The notes: a model not told the origin generated them from the letters alone. A DNA stretch of 50,167 bases from an uncultured Lachnospiraceae bacterium (GCA_947627645.1 CANQWV010000003.1:1-50167); one strand, 5' to 3'. Shown: positions 17,257-25,965, counted from the stretch's first letter. Numbers and translations are program-made.

Positions 17257-18198
17257 TCAGCCGCGCCGGTGGGAAAGCGGATTGAGTTTATTATTCTTTT
17301 CGCGGTATTCGGTCGGAGAGCAGTGCTTCTGCTGGCGGAATACCCGGTTGAAGGTGGGAATGCTCGGAAAGCCGGAGCGCATCGCGATCTCCGCGATGGA
17401 GAGCCCGGGCTGCTCCAGAAGTTGCTCCGCGGCCTTGATCCGAAGATGCATCAGATAGCTGCAGAAGGTGTAGCCTGTATACTGTTTGAAAAGCCTTGAG
17501 AAATAATATTTGCTGAAGCCTGTGGCGGCGGCAGCGTCTTCGAGGCGGAAATCCTCTGTGAAATGTTCGTCGATGTATTCCATGACGCTGTTGAATTTGC
17601 TGATGTATTCCTGCTGTTTGTAGCTGCTCGCATTGGAAAAAGCGTTCATACTGTTCAGCTGATTTTTGCCGAGCATGACAAACAGGTTCATCAGCAGGGA
17701 GAATACGGAGAGTTCATAGAGCGGGCTCTTGCTGAAATATTCCGTGCATATCTGCATGAGCGTCTGGTATGTGTCGTTGTAGACGTGAGGGAACGCCGCC
17801 TTTGTGATGTGCAGCGGCGAGGCAAGCAGCGTCGAAAGCTCCGAGAAGCCATGGATGGATGCGATCGAAGAAATATCAAACAGGTAGATGAAACGCGTGC
17901 CGGAATCCGGGGCTGTGAGTGAGTGGAGCGCCCCAGAAGGGATGATCAGAATGTCGTCGGGCATGAGATGATAAGCTTTGCCCTCGACCATTACGTCGTA
18001 CCAGTTTTCCACGGGCACAATGATCTCGAGATCCGTGTGCCAGTGCGTGTCAAAGGGCTCAATCTGGACGTTGCGCCAGATGCGGATCGCGCAGCTTCCC
18101 TGATGCTGTACGATCTCGTGATCCTTTTCCACCACGCGCTCGCCGGAGAAATCGTTGTTCGCCGTGTAAAAGTCGATCGTTTCGTTTTTCACATACAT
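17257..18198 (-). CDS. AraC-family transcriptional regulator with cupin sensor domain
   Basis: Transcription factor of 313 residues. The N-terminal half is a cupin fold of the AraC ligand pocket (HWHTDLEIIVPVENW, then DDILIIPSGALHSL). The last 100 residues hold two helix-turn-helix motifs (AAAATGFSKYYFSRLFKQYT and IAEIAMRSGFPSIPTFNRVF). I start it at 18198 (MYVKNETIDFY); a frame extending to 18369 exists, but its extra 57 residues look unlike a protein domain and run into the GH10 upstream region. It is divergent from the GH10 gene and likely controls the surrounding sugar genes, perhaps through the direct repeat at 1454-1482. Confidence 0.88.
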   Translation of the reverse strand: MYVKNETIDFYTANNDFSGERVVEKDHEIVQHQGSCAIRIWRNVQIEPFDTHWHTDLEIIVPVENWYDVMVEGKAYHLMPDDILIIPSGALHSLTAPDSGTRFIYLFDISSIASIHGFSELSTLLASPLHITKAAFPHVYNDTYQTLMQICTEYFSKSPLYELSVFSLLMNLFVMLGKNQLNSMNAFSNASSYKQQEYISKFNSVMEYIDEHFTEDFRLEDAAAATGFSKYYFSRLFKQYTGYTFCSYLMHLRIKAAEQLLEQPGLSIAEIAMRSGFPSIPTFNRVFRQQKHCSPTEYREKNNKLNPLSHRRG

Positions 18199-18415
18199 AC
18201 GCCCCGTTTCTATGACAGATATGTGCAGGCCAGCGCCGAACGGGCCATAAGGCTTTCGCAGAATATGGCGATCTGGCTGACTGCTGATGACGCAGGAAAG
18301 CGAATGCCGGTTTTGGCATTGGCCGCAGCGCCGTTTGGCTTTCTTTGCCGTCATCTTATCACAATTCACTCAAAAAGTAAAATGCTATCGAAACTATGGA
18401 TAAGAGGAGCCACTT

Positions 18416-19882
18416 ATGAGAAGAAGATTTCTGCGCGCGGCAGCCTGGATACTGACGGCAGCCGTGCTGACAACGGGCGGCGTCGCGGCCGCCGCGGAGG
18501 AGACGCCGCAGACAGAGGAGACAGCTGCGCAGGCGACGCAGACAGAAGAAGCGTCTGCAAAGGAGGAGCTGCAGACAGAAGAAGAACTTGTGAAAGAAGC
18601 GCCGCAGACAGAGGAAGCGTCTGTAAAGGAGGAGCTGCAGACAGAAGAGAAAACTGCGGAAGAGGCAAAGCAGGCAGAAGGGGAGGATGAGGAAGTGCGC
18701 CTGAAGGATGCGGTAACGAAGGAGCTGGGCTGCTATGTCGGCGCGGCGGTCACGGGACAGGAGATCAACAACCGGAGAGTGTGGGAGATCATCACGACGC
18801 ATTTCAACGCTGTGACCCTCGGCAATGAGCTGAAGCCCGACGCGCTGTTCAATTACAGCAACGCCGTCTGCCCCGGCACGGAGGAGGCTGAGCTGAACGG
18901 TGAGACGATCTCCGTGCCGAAGATCAATTTTTACAAGGCGGAGAATATGCTGGACAAGATCCTGATGTGGAACAGACAGAACCCGGACGATGCGCTGAAG
19001 GTGCGCGGACACGTGCTCGTGTGGCATTCTCAGACGCCCGAGTGGTTTTTCCATGAGGACTACGACAAGCAGAAGCCTTACGTGGACAAGGAGACGATGA
19101 ACAAGCGCCTGGAGTGGTACATCCGCACGGTGCTGACGCATTTCACGGGGGAGGACAGCGAGTATAAGGATCTGTTCTACGGCTGGGACGTCGTAAACGA
19201 GGCGGTGAGCGACGCTACGGGAACCTACCGCTCCGACCAGGAGAATCCGGACGAGCCTCTTTCGAACGACACGCATGGCAATAATTCGAGCTGGTGGCAT
19301 ATTTATCAGAGCAATGAATTTATCCTGAATGCGTTTGTCTACGCGAACAAATACGCGCCGGCCGGTCTGGAGCTCTATTACAACGATTACAATGAGTGCT
19401 CGGGACAGAAGATGGCAGGCATCCTGGAGCTGCTGCGCGCGGTGAAAGAGACCGAGGGTGCGCGCATCGACGCGATGGGAATGCAGGGACATTACAACAT
19501 GGATTCGCCGAATTATTCGGAGATCGACATGGCGATCCGTATGTATGCCAGGGTCGTGGACAACGTGCAGATGACGGAGCTGGACATGAAGGCGAGCGAG
19601 GACTACGACGGCAGCCCGGAGTCGAAGGAGAAGGAATTCGAGAAGCAGGCGAAGCGCTACGGAGCGATCTACTGGGCGCTCAAGTCTGCCAACAGCGAGG
19701 ACGACGTCAACATCACGTCGCTCACCTTCTGGGGGACGGCGGATCACCTTTCGTGGCTGCAGAGCCGTTCCAACGTCGGAGGCGGCAACACCACGGGGCT
19801 TCCCGAATGCCCGCTGCTTTTCGACGAGCACTATGAGAAAAAGCCCGCGTTCTACGCGTTTGTGGGAAAGGACAGCGAGTAA
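18416..19882 (+). CDS. Secreted GH10 endo-beta-1,4-xylanase
   Basis: Hydrolyses xylan backbone outside the cell. 488 residues: signal peptide (to about residue 26, ending VAAAA), a roughly 75-residue acidic linker made of 11-residue repeats, then a GH10 barrel. Barrel landmarks are NAVTLGNELKPDALF, VRGHVLVWHSQTPEWFF, the acid/base Glu262 in VVNEAVSD, YYNDYNE, and the nucleophile Glu388 in MTELDM. The start is supported by GAGGAG 6 nt upstream. No binding module is present. It is divergent from the AraC gene and is followed after 145 nt by the second U32-like gene. Confidence 0.94.
   Translation: MRRRFLRAAAWILTAAVLTTGGVAAAAEETPQTEETAAQATQTEEASAKEELQTEEELVKEAPQTEEASVKEELQTEEKTAEEAKQAEGEDEEVRLKDAVTKELGCYVGAAVTGQEINNRRVWEIITTHFNAVTLGNELKPDALFNYSNAVCPGTEEAELNGETISVPKINFYKAENMLDKILMWNRQNPDDALKVRGHVLVWHSQTPEWFFHEDYDKQKPYVDKETMNKRLEWYIRTVLTHFTGEDSEYKDLFYGWDVVNEAVSDATGTYRSDQENPDEPLSNDTHGNNSSWWHIYQSNEFILNAFVYANKYAPAGLELYYNDYNECSGQKMAGILELLRAVKETEGARIDAMGMQGHYNMDSPNYSEIDMAIRMYARVVDNVQMTELDMKASEDYDGSPESKEKEFEKQAKRYGAIYWALKSANSEDDVNITSLTFWGTADHLSWLQSRSNVGGGNTTGLPECPLLFDEHYEKKPAFYAFVGKDSE
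18539..18670 (+). repeat. 33-nt tandem repeat in the GH10 linker (4 units)
   Basis: Four consecutive 33-nt units encode 11-residue repeats starting QTEE; units 1 and 3 (QTEEASAKEEL, QTEEASVKEEL) are nearly identical in DNA. Units lie at 18539, 18572, 18605 and 18638. Confidence 0.85.
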
Positions 19883-20027
19883 GGATGGACTGAATATAGT
19901 CTTTGGGAAGGTTTTGCCAGGCGGCTGAGCAGAGATGCTCTGGACATGGCAGTGTTAGAAACTTCTGTCTGCTGAAGCTGCGAGTGGACAGAGACAGCTT
20001 ATGATACTATGGAGGCATTGAAGCAAT

Positions 20028-20984
20028 ATGAAAATAAAATTTCATCTTCCTGGTCTGCGCTTTAATTACCCGCTGAATATGATGCTCTGCAGCATGATGA
20101 AAAAATATCCGGAATTCTTCCGCCCGGACGTGGAGATCGGATCGTTCTTCGGGGAATTTCCTACCTCGCGCTGGAACGGCGGGCGCTTCAGCAACGGCGA
20201 CCAGTGCGACGCGGGTTTTATCCAGAGTGTGATCCGCACGGTCAATGCGCAGGGCATCCCGATCCGTTATACCTACACGAATCCGCTGCTGCACGAGAGC
20301 GACCTGAAGGATGAATACTGCAATTTCTGCATGAAGGCGGCGGACAACGGCATGAACGAGGTGCTGGTCGTCTCCCCGGTGCTCGAGGAGTATATACGAA
20401 AAAATTATCCGGGCTACAAGATCAACAGCTCTACCTGCAAGGAGATACGGACGATTGACGCCGTGAACGAGGAGCTGGAGAAGGACTACAACCTGGTGGT
20501 GCTCGACTACAATCTGAACAATCAGTTCGAACTGCTGGAGAAGATCAGGGACAAGGCGCGCTGCGAGGTTCTTGTGAACGCCTGCTGCGTGCCGAACTGT
20601 CCGCGGCGCGGCGAGCATTACCGCGCGATCGCGAAGCAGCAGGAGATCGTGCTTAAGAACCGGAAGCTTCCGCCGGGAAAGCAGCTCCCGATGAAGGGCT
20701 GGCAGTGCGCGTACGGAGATAAGAATACCTTCTACACGATCCAGGATTATCCCACCTTCATCTCGCCCGACGATGTCTACGAGAAATACGTGCCGATGGG
20801 CTTCTGCAATTTCAAGATTGAAGGGCGCACCGCCAATCTCTTCGGCCTGATCGACAAGTACGCCCATTACCTGATGAAGCCCGAGCGCAGGGACGAAGGC
20901 AGGCTGATGCTCACCCTGAACCTGCAGCAGAGCAAGATCATCACGGTGAATATGCCGAGGAAAAGCGAGTGGAGGAAGCCGTGA
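20028..20984 (+). CDS. U32-peptidase-like protein, paralogue 2
   Basis: 318 residues, cytoplasmic, homologous along its length to the protein at 16341-17252. The shared cysteine core here is CCVPNCPRRGEHYR, and a later Cys (KGWQC) is matched by one in paralogue 1, so a metal or Fe-S site is plausible. Conserved features also include FPTSRWNGGR, YTYTNPLL, a YCNF helix and FCNFKIEGR near the C-terminus. It follows the GH10 gene as paralogue 1 follows GH5, which suggests the glycosidase/U32-like pair was duplicated or that the proteins have a role tied to carbohydrate use. It lies 67 nt before the response-regulator gene. Function unknown. Confidence 0.6.
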   Translation: MKIKFHLPGLRFNYPLNMMLCSMMKKYPEFFRPDVEIGSFFGEFPTSRWNGGRFSNGDQCDAGFIQSVIRTVNAQGIPIRYTYTNPLLHESDLKDEYCNFCMKAADNGMNEVLVVSPVLEEYIRKNYPGYKINSSTCKEIRTIDAVNEELEKDYNLVVLDYNLNNQFELLEKIRDKARCEVLVNACCVPNCPRRGEHYRAIAKQQEIVLKNRKLPPGKQLPMKGWQCAYGDKNTFYTIQDYPTFISPDDVYEKYVPMGFCNFKIEGRTANLFGLIDKYAHYLMKPERRDEGRLMLTLNLQQSKIITVNMPRKSEWRKP

Positions 20985-21051
20985 GGGGAGACAGATACAA
21001 AGGGAACGCAGTCATACAGAAGCCTGGCATGGATAAAAAGGTGGGACAGAA

Positions 21052-21756
21052 TTGATTCGAATTGCGGTAGTTGACGATGAAAAGGAATGTCTGGAGAGGA
21101 TGGACGCCTATCTCGACCGTCTCTCTGAATATAAGCTTGAGCGTTTTCTCACCACGAGCGCGGAGGAGCTGCTGGAAAAGAGCCGGGCAGGCGTGTGCTT
21201 TGATCTTGTGTTTCTCGACATCGAGATGGGGAGCATGACCGGGATCGAGGCGGCGAAGCAGATCAGCGGGGGCGGCAGCGGCCCGCTGATCATTTTTACG
21301 ACTGCGCACAGCCAGTACGTCAAAGAGGCGTTTTACGTAAACGCGTTCCAGTATATGTTCAAGCCAATAGAATTTGAAGATTTTCGCTACGAATTCGAGC
21401 GAGCCGCGAACGCGGTGCAGCGCAGGAACCGCAGCTTTGAGGTCGGCCGCGGGCATGAGAAGGTTCTGCTGAAGTGTTCTGATATTTTCTATATCGAGAC
21501 GAGGGACAGACATCTCGTAGTGAAGACGGCGGACCGCGAGCATCTGTACAACGGAGCGCTCAGAGAAGCGGAACGGCAGCTTTCCGGGTACGGCTTCTCG
21601 AAGGCGGAGCAGGGAATCCTCGTGAACCTTGGCCATGTGCGGAAGCTGGAGCCGACGCGGGTGGAGCTGGACAACGGGGAGACAAAATTTGTCAGCCGGC
21701 GTATGTACAAGTCGTTTCTCTCGGATCTGAACATATACCTTTCGCGAAATCAATAG
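21052..21756 (+). CDS. LytTR-family response regulator (AgrA/AlgR type)
   Basis: Cytoplasmic regulator of 234 residues. The receiver domain begins right at the N-terminus (MIRIAVVDDEKECLE), with phosphoacceptor Asp56 in FLDIEMG and the conserved Thr and Lys downstream (FTTAHS, MFKPIEF). A LytTR DNA-binding domain occupies about residues 130-230 (IFYIETRDRHLVVKT). The start codon is TTG, supported by AAGGTGGG upstream and by the canonical receiver N-terminus. The gene precedes a GHKL sensor kinase, its evident partner; no peptide-pheromone gene is recognisable nearby. Confidence 0.92.
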   Translation: MIRIAVVDDEKECLERMDAYLDRLSEYKLERFLTTSAEELLEKSRAGVCFDLVFLDIEMGSMTGIEAAKQISGGGSGPLIIFTTAHSQYVKEAFYVNAFQYMFKPIEFEDFRYEFERAANAVQRRNRSFEVGRGHEKVLLKCSDIFYIETRDRHLVVKTADREHLYNGALREAERQLSGYGFSKAEQGILVNLGHVRKLEPTRVELDNGETKFVSRRMYKSFLSDLNIYLSRNQ

Positions 21757-21884
21757 CCTTGCCAGATGGACACATTTGCCGCTTGGCGAGGTAATGATGA
21801 GTTTAGTGGCAAAGCGCACTATGGTGGATAACCCCGGATGTGGGAGATTGCTTATTTTTGTAGAAATACGATGGAGAATCAGCC

Positions 21885-23360
21885 ATGAATCTTATGCGAA
21901 CCATAGCGAACCTGTTCGGCTGCATGATGAGCGTATATATCGCGTATGTCTACTGCGAGGCGTTCCTTCCGGGCAAACCCCGCGACGCACGCGCACGGGA
22001 GATCCGCTTCGCGGCGTATACGATCTGTCTGGCGGGCGTGTTCTTCGTGGAGTCACTTCCGCTGCGGATGCTGCTCGCGGTGTGCTGGATCGTTCTGCTT
22101 ACGTACTGCTATGAATGCTCCTTCCCAAAGCGTGTCTACTCGGCGCTGATCGTCTGCGTGGTCTCAAATATTGCCGAGGTGCTGACGGGAGTCACGACGG
22201 TCACGCTCCTGGGAATTGACATCAACGCGGTTCGTGATTCGGATTTCCTTTACAGCGTGAACGTCTTCGCGAGCAAGCTGATCGGACTTTTGCTGGTGAG
22301 GGTCATTTTGATCTTTGCGAAAAAGAACCGGGAGAGAAAGGACAACGGATACTCGGCCGCGCTGCTGGTGGTCGCTTTGTTTATTCTGTTCCACATGGCG
22401 TTTTTCCTTCAGGCGACGCTCGAGGTCTACTCGGTCGGGAGAAATATCCTGGCGGTGGCCTCCATGCTGCTGATGGCCGGCGCTATGGTCGCCGTGTTCG
22501 TTCTCAACAATCGCCAGACGAGGTTTCGGGAATATCAAAGCCGTTTGAACGAGATGGAAAACCGTTACAGCCTGCAGGTCAGAAATTATGAGAACCTGCG
22601 GGACAACGCGCGCGTGGCAGGCAGAAATGTCCATGACGTGAAGGAGTTTGTGCTGGCGGTCAGTTCCTGCCTGGAGCAGGGGCGGATTGACGAGGCGAAA
22701 GAGCGGCTGGACGAATACAGCGAGGGCCTGGCCCGGACGTCCGCCAGCTCGTCGGGTTCGCCTACGGTGGACGCCCTGATCGGCGCCAAGAAGGAAGAAA
22801 TGGAAGCGCTCTGTCCGGACAGGCATATCTCGGTAGTGCTGGGCGGAAACCTGCCCATCGACGAGATCGACCTGTGCATCCTGCTCGGAAACGCGCTTGA
22901 CAACGCGATCGAGGAGAGCAGGCGCATCGCTGACCCGACGGCGCGCTCGATCGAGGTGCGCGTGCTGCCGGGCGCGGGCGGCCTCTCGATCTTCGTGCGA
23001 AACAGGATGGCGGCAGACGAGGGGGCAGGCGATGTGCGCGCCGATACGCCGGAGCATGGAAAGGGCGTCGGTGCGGCAGAGCCGAAATACAGAAGAGGCG
23101 TCGGTGCGGCAGAGCCGAAGTATGGAAGTGGCACCGATGCGGCAGGGCTGAAATACGGAAGCGGCATCGGCGCGGCAGGGTCGAAACACGGTGTCGGAAT
23201 CCGCGCAAAAGTGGATTTATTCAGAAGCCGGAAGGATGATCCGCTTGCCCACGGCTTCGGCATCGGGAATATGCGGGCGATCTGCGAAAAATACGGCGGC
23301 AGCCTGGAAATCGAGAAGCGCGGCGGTTATTTTGAGCTGAGCGTGTTCCTGCCGGAGTGA
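21885..23360 (+). CDS. GHKL-family sensor histidine kinase (AgrC-like)
   Basis: 491 residues. The first about 205 form six membrane helices. A coiled-coil follows, then the phosphoacceptor motif with His250 in NVHDVKEF, then the ATPase domain with N-box LLGNALDNAIEESRR and G-box HGFGIGNMRAICEKYGG. It pairs with the LytTR regulator upstream. The ATP-lid loop between N-box and G-box is swollen by four-plus 11-residue repeats (GKGVGAAEPKY and variants), absent from ordinary members. A paralogue lacking the ATPase domain follows at 23624. The stimulus is unknown. Confidence 0.88.
   Translation: MNLMRTIANLFGCMMSVYIAYVYCEAFLPGKPRDARAREIRFAAYTICLAGVFFVESLPLRMLLAVCWIVLLTYCYECSFPKRVYSALIVCVVSNIAEVLTGVTTVTLLGIDINAVRDSDFLYSVNVFASKLIGLLLVRVILIFAKKNRERKDNGYSAALLVVALFILFHMAFFLQATLEVYSVGRNILAVASMLLMAGAMVAVFVLNNRQTRFREYQSRLNEMENRYSLQVRNYENLRDNARVAGRNVHDVKEFVLAVSSCLEQGRIDEAKERLDEYSEGLARTSASSSGSPTVDALIGAKKEEMEALCPDRHISVVLGGNLPIDEIDLCILLGNALDNAIEESRRIADPTARSIEVRVLPGAGGLSIFVRNRMAADEGAGDVRADTPEHGKGVGAAEPKYRRGVGAAEPKYGSGTDAAGLKYGSGIGAAGSKHGVGIRAKVDLFRSRKDDPLAHGFGIGNMRAICEKYGGSLEIEKRGGYFELSVFLPE
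23058..23189 (+). repeat. 33-nt tandem repeat inside the sensor kinase ATP lid (4 units plus partial)
   Basis: Units begin at 23058, 23091, 23124 and 23157, each 11 codons (GKGVGAAEPKY, RRGVGAAEPKY, GSGTDAAGLKY, GSGIGAAGSKH), with a decaying fifth unit at 23190. Confidence 0.88.
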
Positions 23361-23370
23361 AAGCGGGAAA

Positions 23371-23576
23371 AACGAGAAACAGAGTTGAAATGAGAGGCCA
23401 GGCGGAACGAGAAGCAGAGCGGAACGAGAAGCAGAGTGAAACGAGAAACCGAGCAAAACGAGGAACCGAGCGAAATGAGAGACCGGGCGGAACGAGAAAC
23501 CGAGCAAAACGAGAAACAGAGTTGAAATGAGAGACCGGGCGGAACGAGAAGCAGAGCAAAACGAGAAACAGAGTGA
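23371..23576 (+). repeat. 17-nt tandem array, 12 units, between kinase paralogues
   Basis: Twelve head-to-tail units, consensus close to AACGAGAARCMGAGCRR; units 2 and 10 are 18 nt. Units 9-10 closely resemble units 1-2, suggesting higher-order duplication. It is purine-rich on the plus strand, without spacers, starts 10 nt after the sensor-kinase stop, and fills most of the gap to the next gene. Confidence 0.9.
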
Positions 23577-23623
23577 AACAGGAACGGGAAAAGGCGGATG
23601 AAGACCTGCCTGGGAGGTGTGGC

Positions 23624-24499
23624 ATGAATACAGCGCGGATTATAACAGAGCTTTTCGGCTGCCTGGGTTCGGTCGGAATCTCCTGTATCTACTGCGAGGC
23701 AGTTCTCCCAAAGAGAAGCTGGAGCGTTCTTCGCGTGTGGGTCGTTCGCTGCGCGGCGTATCTGCTCTGTCTGGCAGGTTCCTTCCTCGTGGCGTCGACC
23801 CCGGTCAGGGCAGTGCTCATGGAGCTCTGGATCGTTCTGCTCACCTGCTGTTACGAGTGCAGCATTCCGAGGCGCATCTATACGGTGCTGGTGATTTCCG
23901 TGCTGGGGGATATCGCTGAGGTCGCGACGATGGTTCTCACGGTCACGATTTTAGGGATCAGCATGGACCTTATCGCGGACTCCGTGGCTGTGTACGCCGC
24001 GAACGTCTTCGCGAGCAAGCTGCTGTATCTTCTGCTTGTGCGTTTTCTTCTGTTCTGCACAAGAAAGGACCGGGCTCCCGGGGATGGCGGCTACTCGGCG
24101 TCTCTGCTGATTGTTTTTGTGTTTATCATGTTCCACATGGGATTCTTTCTGCGCGCGACGCTTGATGTCTATTCGGTCAGGGGAAACATTCTGGCGATCG
24201 CCTCCATGCTGCTGATGAGCGCGGCCATCGTCGCCGTGTTTTACCTGGGCAACCGGCAGGCGAAGCTCCGCGAATACTGGAAGCGGCTCGACGAGATGGA
24301 AAAGCGCTACCGTATGCAGGTCAAAAGCTACGAGGAGCTGAGGGACAGCGTGCAGGCCGCGGGCAGAAACGTCCACGATGTAAAAAATTTTGTGCTGGCT
24401 GTGCGTTCTTACCTTGAGCAGGGCAGGATCGACGAGGCGAAAAGGAAATTGGATGAGTACGCAGGCCATATCTCTGATCCGCCGGAAAAGAGAGCTTAA
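23624..24499 (+). CDS. Truncated GHKL sensor kinase paralogue lacking the ATPase domain
   Basis: 291 residues, closely similar to the first 290 residues of the kinase at 21885: the same six membrane helices (ELFGCLGSVG, YCEAVLP) and phosphoacceptor His251 in NVHDVKNFVLAV. It then ends at EYAGHISDPPEKRA, exactly where the ATP-binding domain should start. No N-box or G-box remnant is visible in the 211 nt downstream. The start at 23624 is set by GGGAGGT 7 nt upstream. It may be a decayed kinase or a sensor that heterodimerises with the full-length one and is phosphorylated in trans; the intact reading frame slightly favours function. Confidence 0.8.
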   Translation: MNTARIITELFGCLGSVGISCIYCEAVLPKRSWSVLRVWVVRCAAYLLCLAGSFLVASTPVRAVLMELWIVLLTCCYECSIPRRIYTVLVISVLGDIAEVATMVLTVTILGISMDLIADSVAVYAANVFASKLLYLLLVRFLLFCTRKDRAPGDGGYSASLLIVFVFIMFHMGFFLRATLDVYSVRGNILAIASMLLMSAAIVAVFYLGNRQAKLREYWKRLDEMEKRYRMQVKSYEELRDSVQAAGRNVHDVKNFVLAVRSYLEQGRIDEAKRKLDEYAGHISDPPEKRA

Positions 24500-24593
24500 C
24501 GACAAACTGAACGCACAGAAGCGGCGGACAGACTCTGAGCCCAGCGCGTATATACCGAATACGCAAGGGAAATGACCGAATCGTCCGAAGCCG

Positions 24594-24622
24594 TTGAAAG
24601 CACAAAAAGATTTCGCTATTAT
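24594..24622 (+). promoter_or_regulatory. Sigma-A promoter of the FN3-like gene
   Basis: -35 TTGAAA (24594-24599), 17-bp spacer, -10 TATTAT (24617-24622), about 90 nt before the ATG at 24711. The rest of 24500-24710 shows nothing else. Confidence 0.6.
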
Positions 24623-24710
24623 CTTTCTGCAAAGAGGAACTGTCATTCTATCCGGGAGATCTGTGCTGTGGATTTTCTGGAAAGGAAGGGATCAAAGGAG
24701 GACAATAGCG

Positions 24711-25658
24711 ATGAAGAAATGGTTAAGAAACCTGACGACAGCATGCTTTCTGGCGTTATTTGCCGGTCTGGCAGCCGCCCCGGCGGGAGTGTCGGCGTAC
24801 GGCCTGACGCAGTCGAACCCGAGCGCGGATTCGATCACGGTAAGCTGGGAGCCGGAGGAGGATGCGCTCGCCTATCATGTCTATGCCGGGGAGGATTACG
24901 CGGCTGCCGCGCTGGTGCGGGATCTGCCGGCATCGGCGACTTCAGTGACGATTCCCGGGCTTAAGCCGGGGACGGAGTATTATGTCAATGTCAAATACGA
25001 TGAGAGGTCGTACAGTGGAGGGATCAATACTTATTCCGTCGGCAGTGATGATCTCAGGACGATGCCTGCCAAGGTAGCAAATGTTCATGAGACGCAGTGG
25101 TACTATTTTGCGAAATCTTTCACTGTTGAGTGGAGCAGACAGACAGGCGCCGACGGCTATGAGTACAAGATAACAAAGAGCAATGGCAAGAAGGTTGCCG
25201 CGGGGGTTGAGGATTCGAAGTATACTTATTTTTTAAGTTATTCTAAAAAAGTGTCGAATTCTATGATCTATGTGGTTCAGGTACGCTCTTACGCCACGAT
25301 CTGCGGGAAGAAGTATTACGGCGACTGGTCGGACAAGTGCTACTGCTTTACGCAGCCGAGGCTCAAGTCCGCAAAGGTGTCCGGGAACAAGCTCGTGGTT
25401 AAATGGGGGAAAGTCACCGGCGCGACCGGATATGAGATCTATGTTTCCACCAATCCGAAAAAGGGCTACAAAAAGGTAAAGACCGTCGGGAAAAATGCGT
25501 CTTCTGCGACGATCGCGAAATTTAAAAAGAAAAAGTTTTCAGGGAAAAAGAGCTATTATGTCTATGTCCTGACTGTCAAAAAAGTAGGAAAGCATAAGAA
25601 TACCAGCGGAAGAGTATACTACTGGAACACGAAGAATTCCAGTGACAGTTATTTCTAA
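24711..25658 (+). CDS. Secreted fibronectin type III-like protein
   Basis: 315 residues, start at 24711 behind AAAGGAGG. The signal peptide (MKKWLRNLTTACFLALFAG) ends near residue 29 (GVSA). Three beta-sandwich repeats of FN3 type follow: DSITVSWEPEEDALAYHVYA, then SFTVEWSRQTGADGYEYKIT, then KLVVKWGKVTGATGYEIYVS. There is no catalytic module, no anchor and no cell-wall signal. The C-terminal part is very lysine-rich. Such stand-alone FN3 proteins occur widely in gut Clostridia, without an assigned role. It is monocistronic, with its own promoter and terminator. Confidence 0.8.
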   Translation: MKKWLRNLTTACFLALFAGLAAAPAGVSAYGLTQSNPSADSITVSWEPEEDALAYHVYAGEDYAAAALVRDLPASATSVTIPGLKPGTEYYVNVKYDERSYSGGINTYSVGSDDLRTMPAKVANVHETQWYYFAKSFTVEWSRQTGADGYEYKITKSNGKKVAAGVEDSKYTYFLSYSKKVSNSMIYVVQVRSYATICGKKYYGDWSDKCYCFTQPRLKSAKVSGNKLVVKWGKVTGATGYEIYVSTNPKKGYKKVKTVGKNASSATIAKFKKKKFSGKKSYYVYVLTVKKVGKHKNTSGRVYYWNTKNSSDSYF

Positions 25659-25716
25659 AGGCGGCTTCGGCGACAGAGGTGAACGTAAACAAATCAGAAA
25701 TGTCGAAACAGAGACA

Positions 25717-25778
25717 GGGATGCCCGAAGGGCGCTTGCCCGGCAAAGACCGGACGGCTGCTCTAGGGCATCCTTTTTT
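25717..25778 (+). terminator. Intrinsic terminator with branched stem after FN3 gene
   Basis: GGATGCCC (25718-25725) pairs with GGGCATCC (25765-25772), followed by six T. Between the arms is a smaller GGGC/GCCC hairpin and a CCGG-rich loop. Confidence 0.8.
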
Positions 25779-25842
25779 GCACAGACCCGCGAGAGGAAAA
25801 ATTTGCTGCTGCCGCAGCACGCGGACCGCGCAGCGAGCAGGG
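25779..25842 (+). repeat. Dispersed repeat, copy A
   Basis: Shares CAGACCCGCG, TTGCTG, CCGCAGCACGCGGA and CGCGCAGCG blocks in order with copy B at 36527-36589. Each copy lies just after a terminator and before a gene on the same strand. Confidence 0.7.
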
Positions 25843-25874
25843 AAAATCCGCGCTGCTCGATCGTAAACCCCGCG

Positions 25875-25903
25875 TACTATTTTCATTCCCTTGTTCATAA
25901 GAT
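25875..25903 (+). promoter_or_regulatory. Candidate sigma-E promoter for the CotS-like gene
   Basis: TACTATT, 14-bp spacer, CATAAGAT: close to the mother-cell sigma-E consensus (KMATATT, 14-15 bp, CATACANT). It lies about 190 nt before the start codon, leaving a leader that holds a 36-nt repeat. Confidence 0.4.
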
Positions 25904-25965
25904 AGAAAGAACGTGGCCGAGGACAGCCGCGAGACGGGCAGCAGCTGCGGCGCAGCGGCAGACGG

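Noticed and set aside
18199-18369. 57-residue N-terminal extension of the AraC regulator
   Set aside because: Cys/Arg-rich, unlike a protein domain, and located in the divergent regulatory region of the GH10 gene; kept only as an alternative start.
23371-23576. CRISPR array
   Set aside because: Units are head-to-tail with no spacers, and no cas genes are nearby.
23217-23625. Minus-strand frames of 96-134 residues rich in Phe, Ser and Arg
   Set aside because: They are translations of the 17-nt array; the unit has no stop in several frames, so long frames arise automatically.
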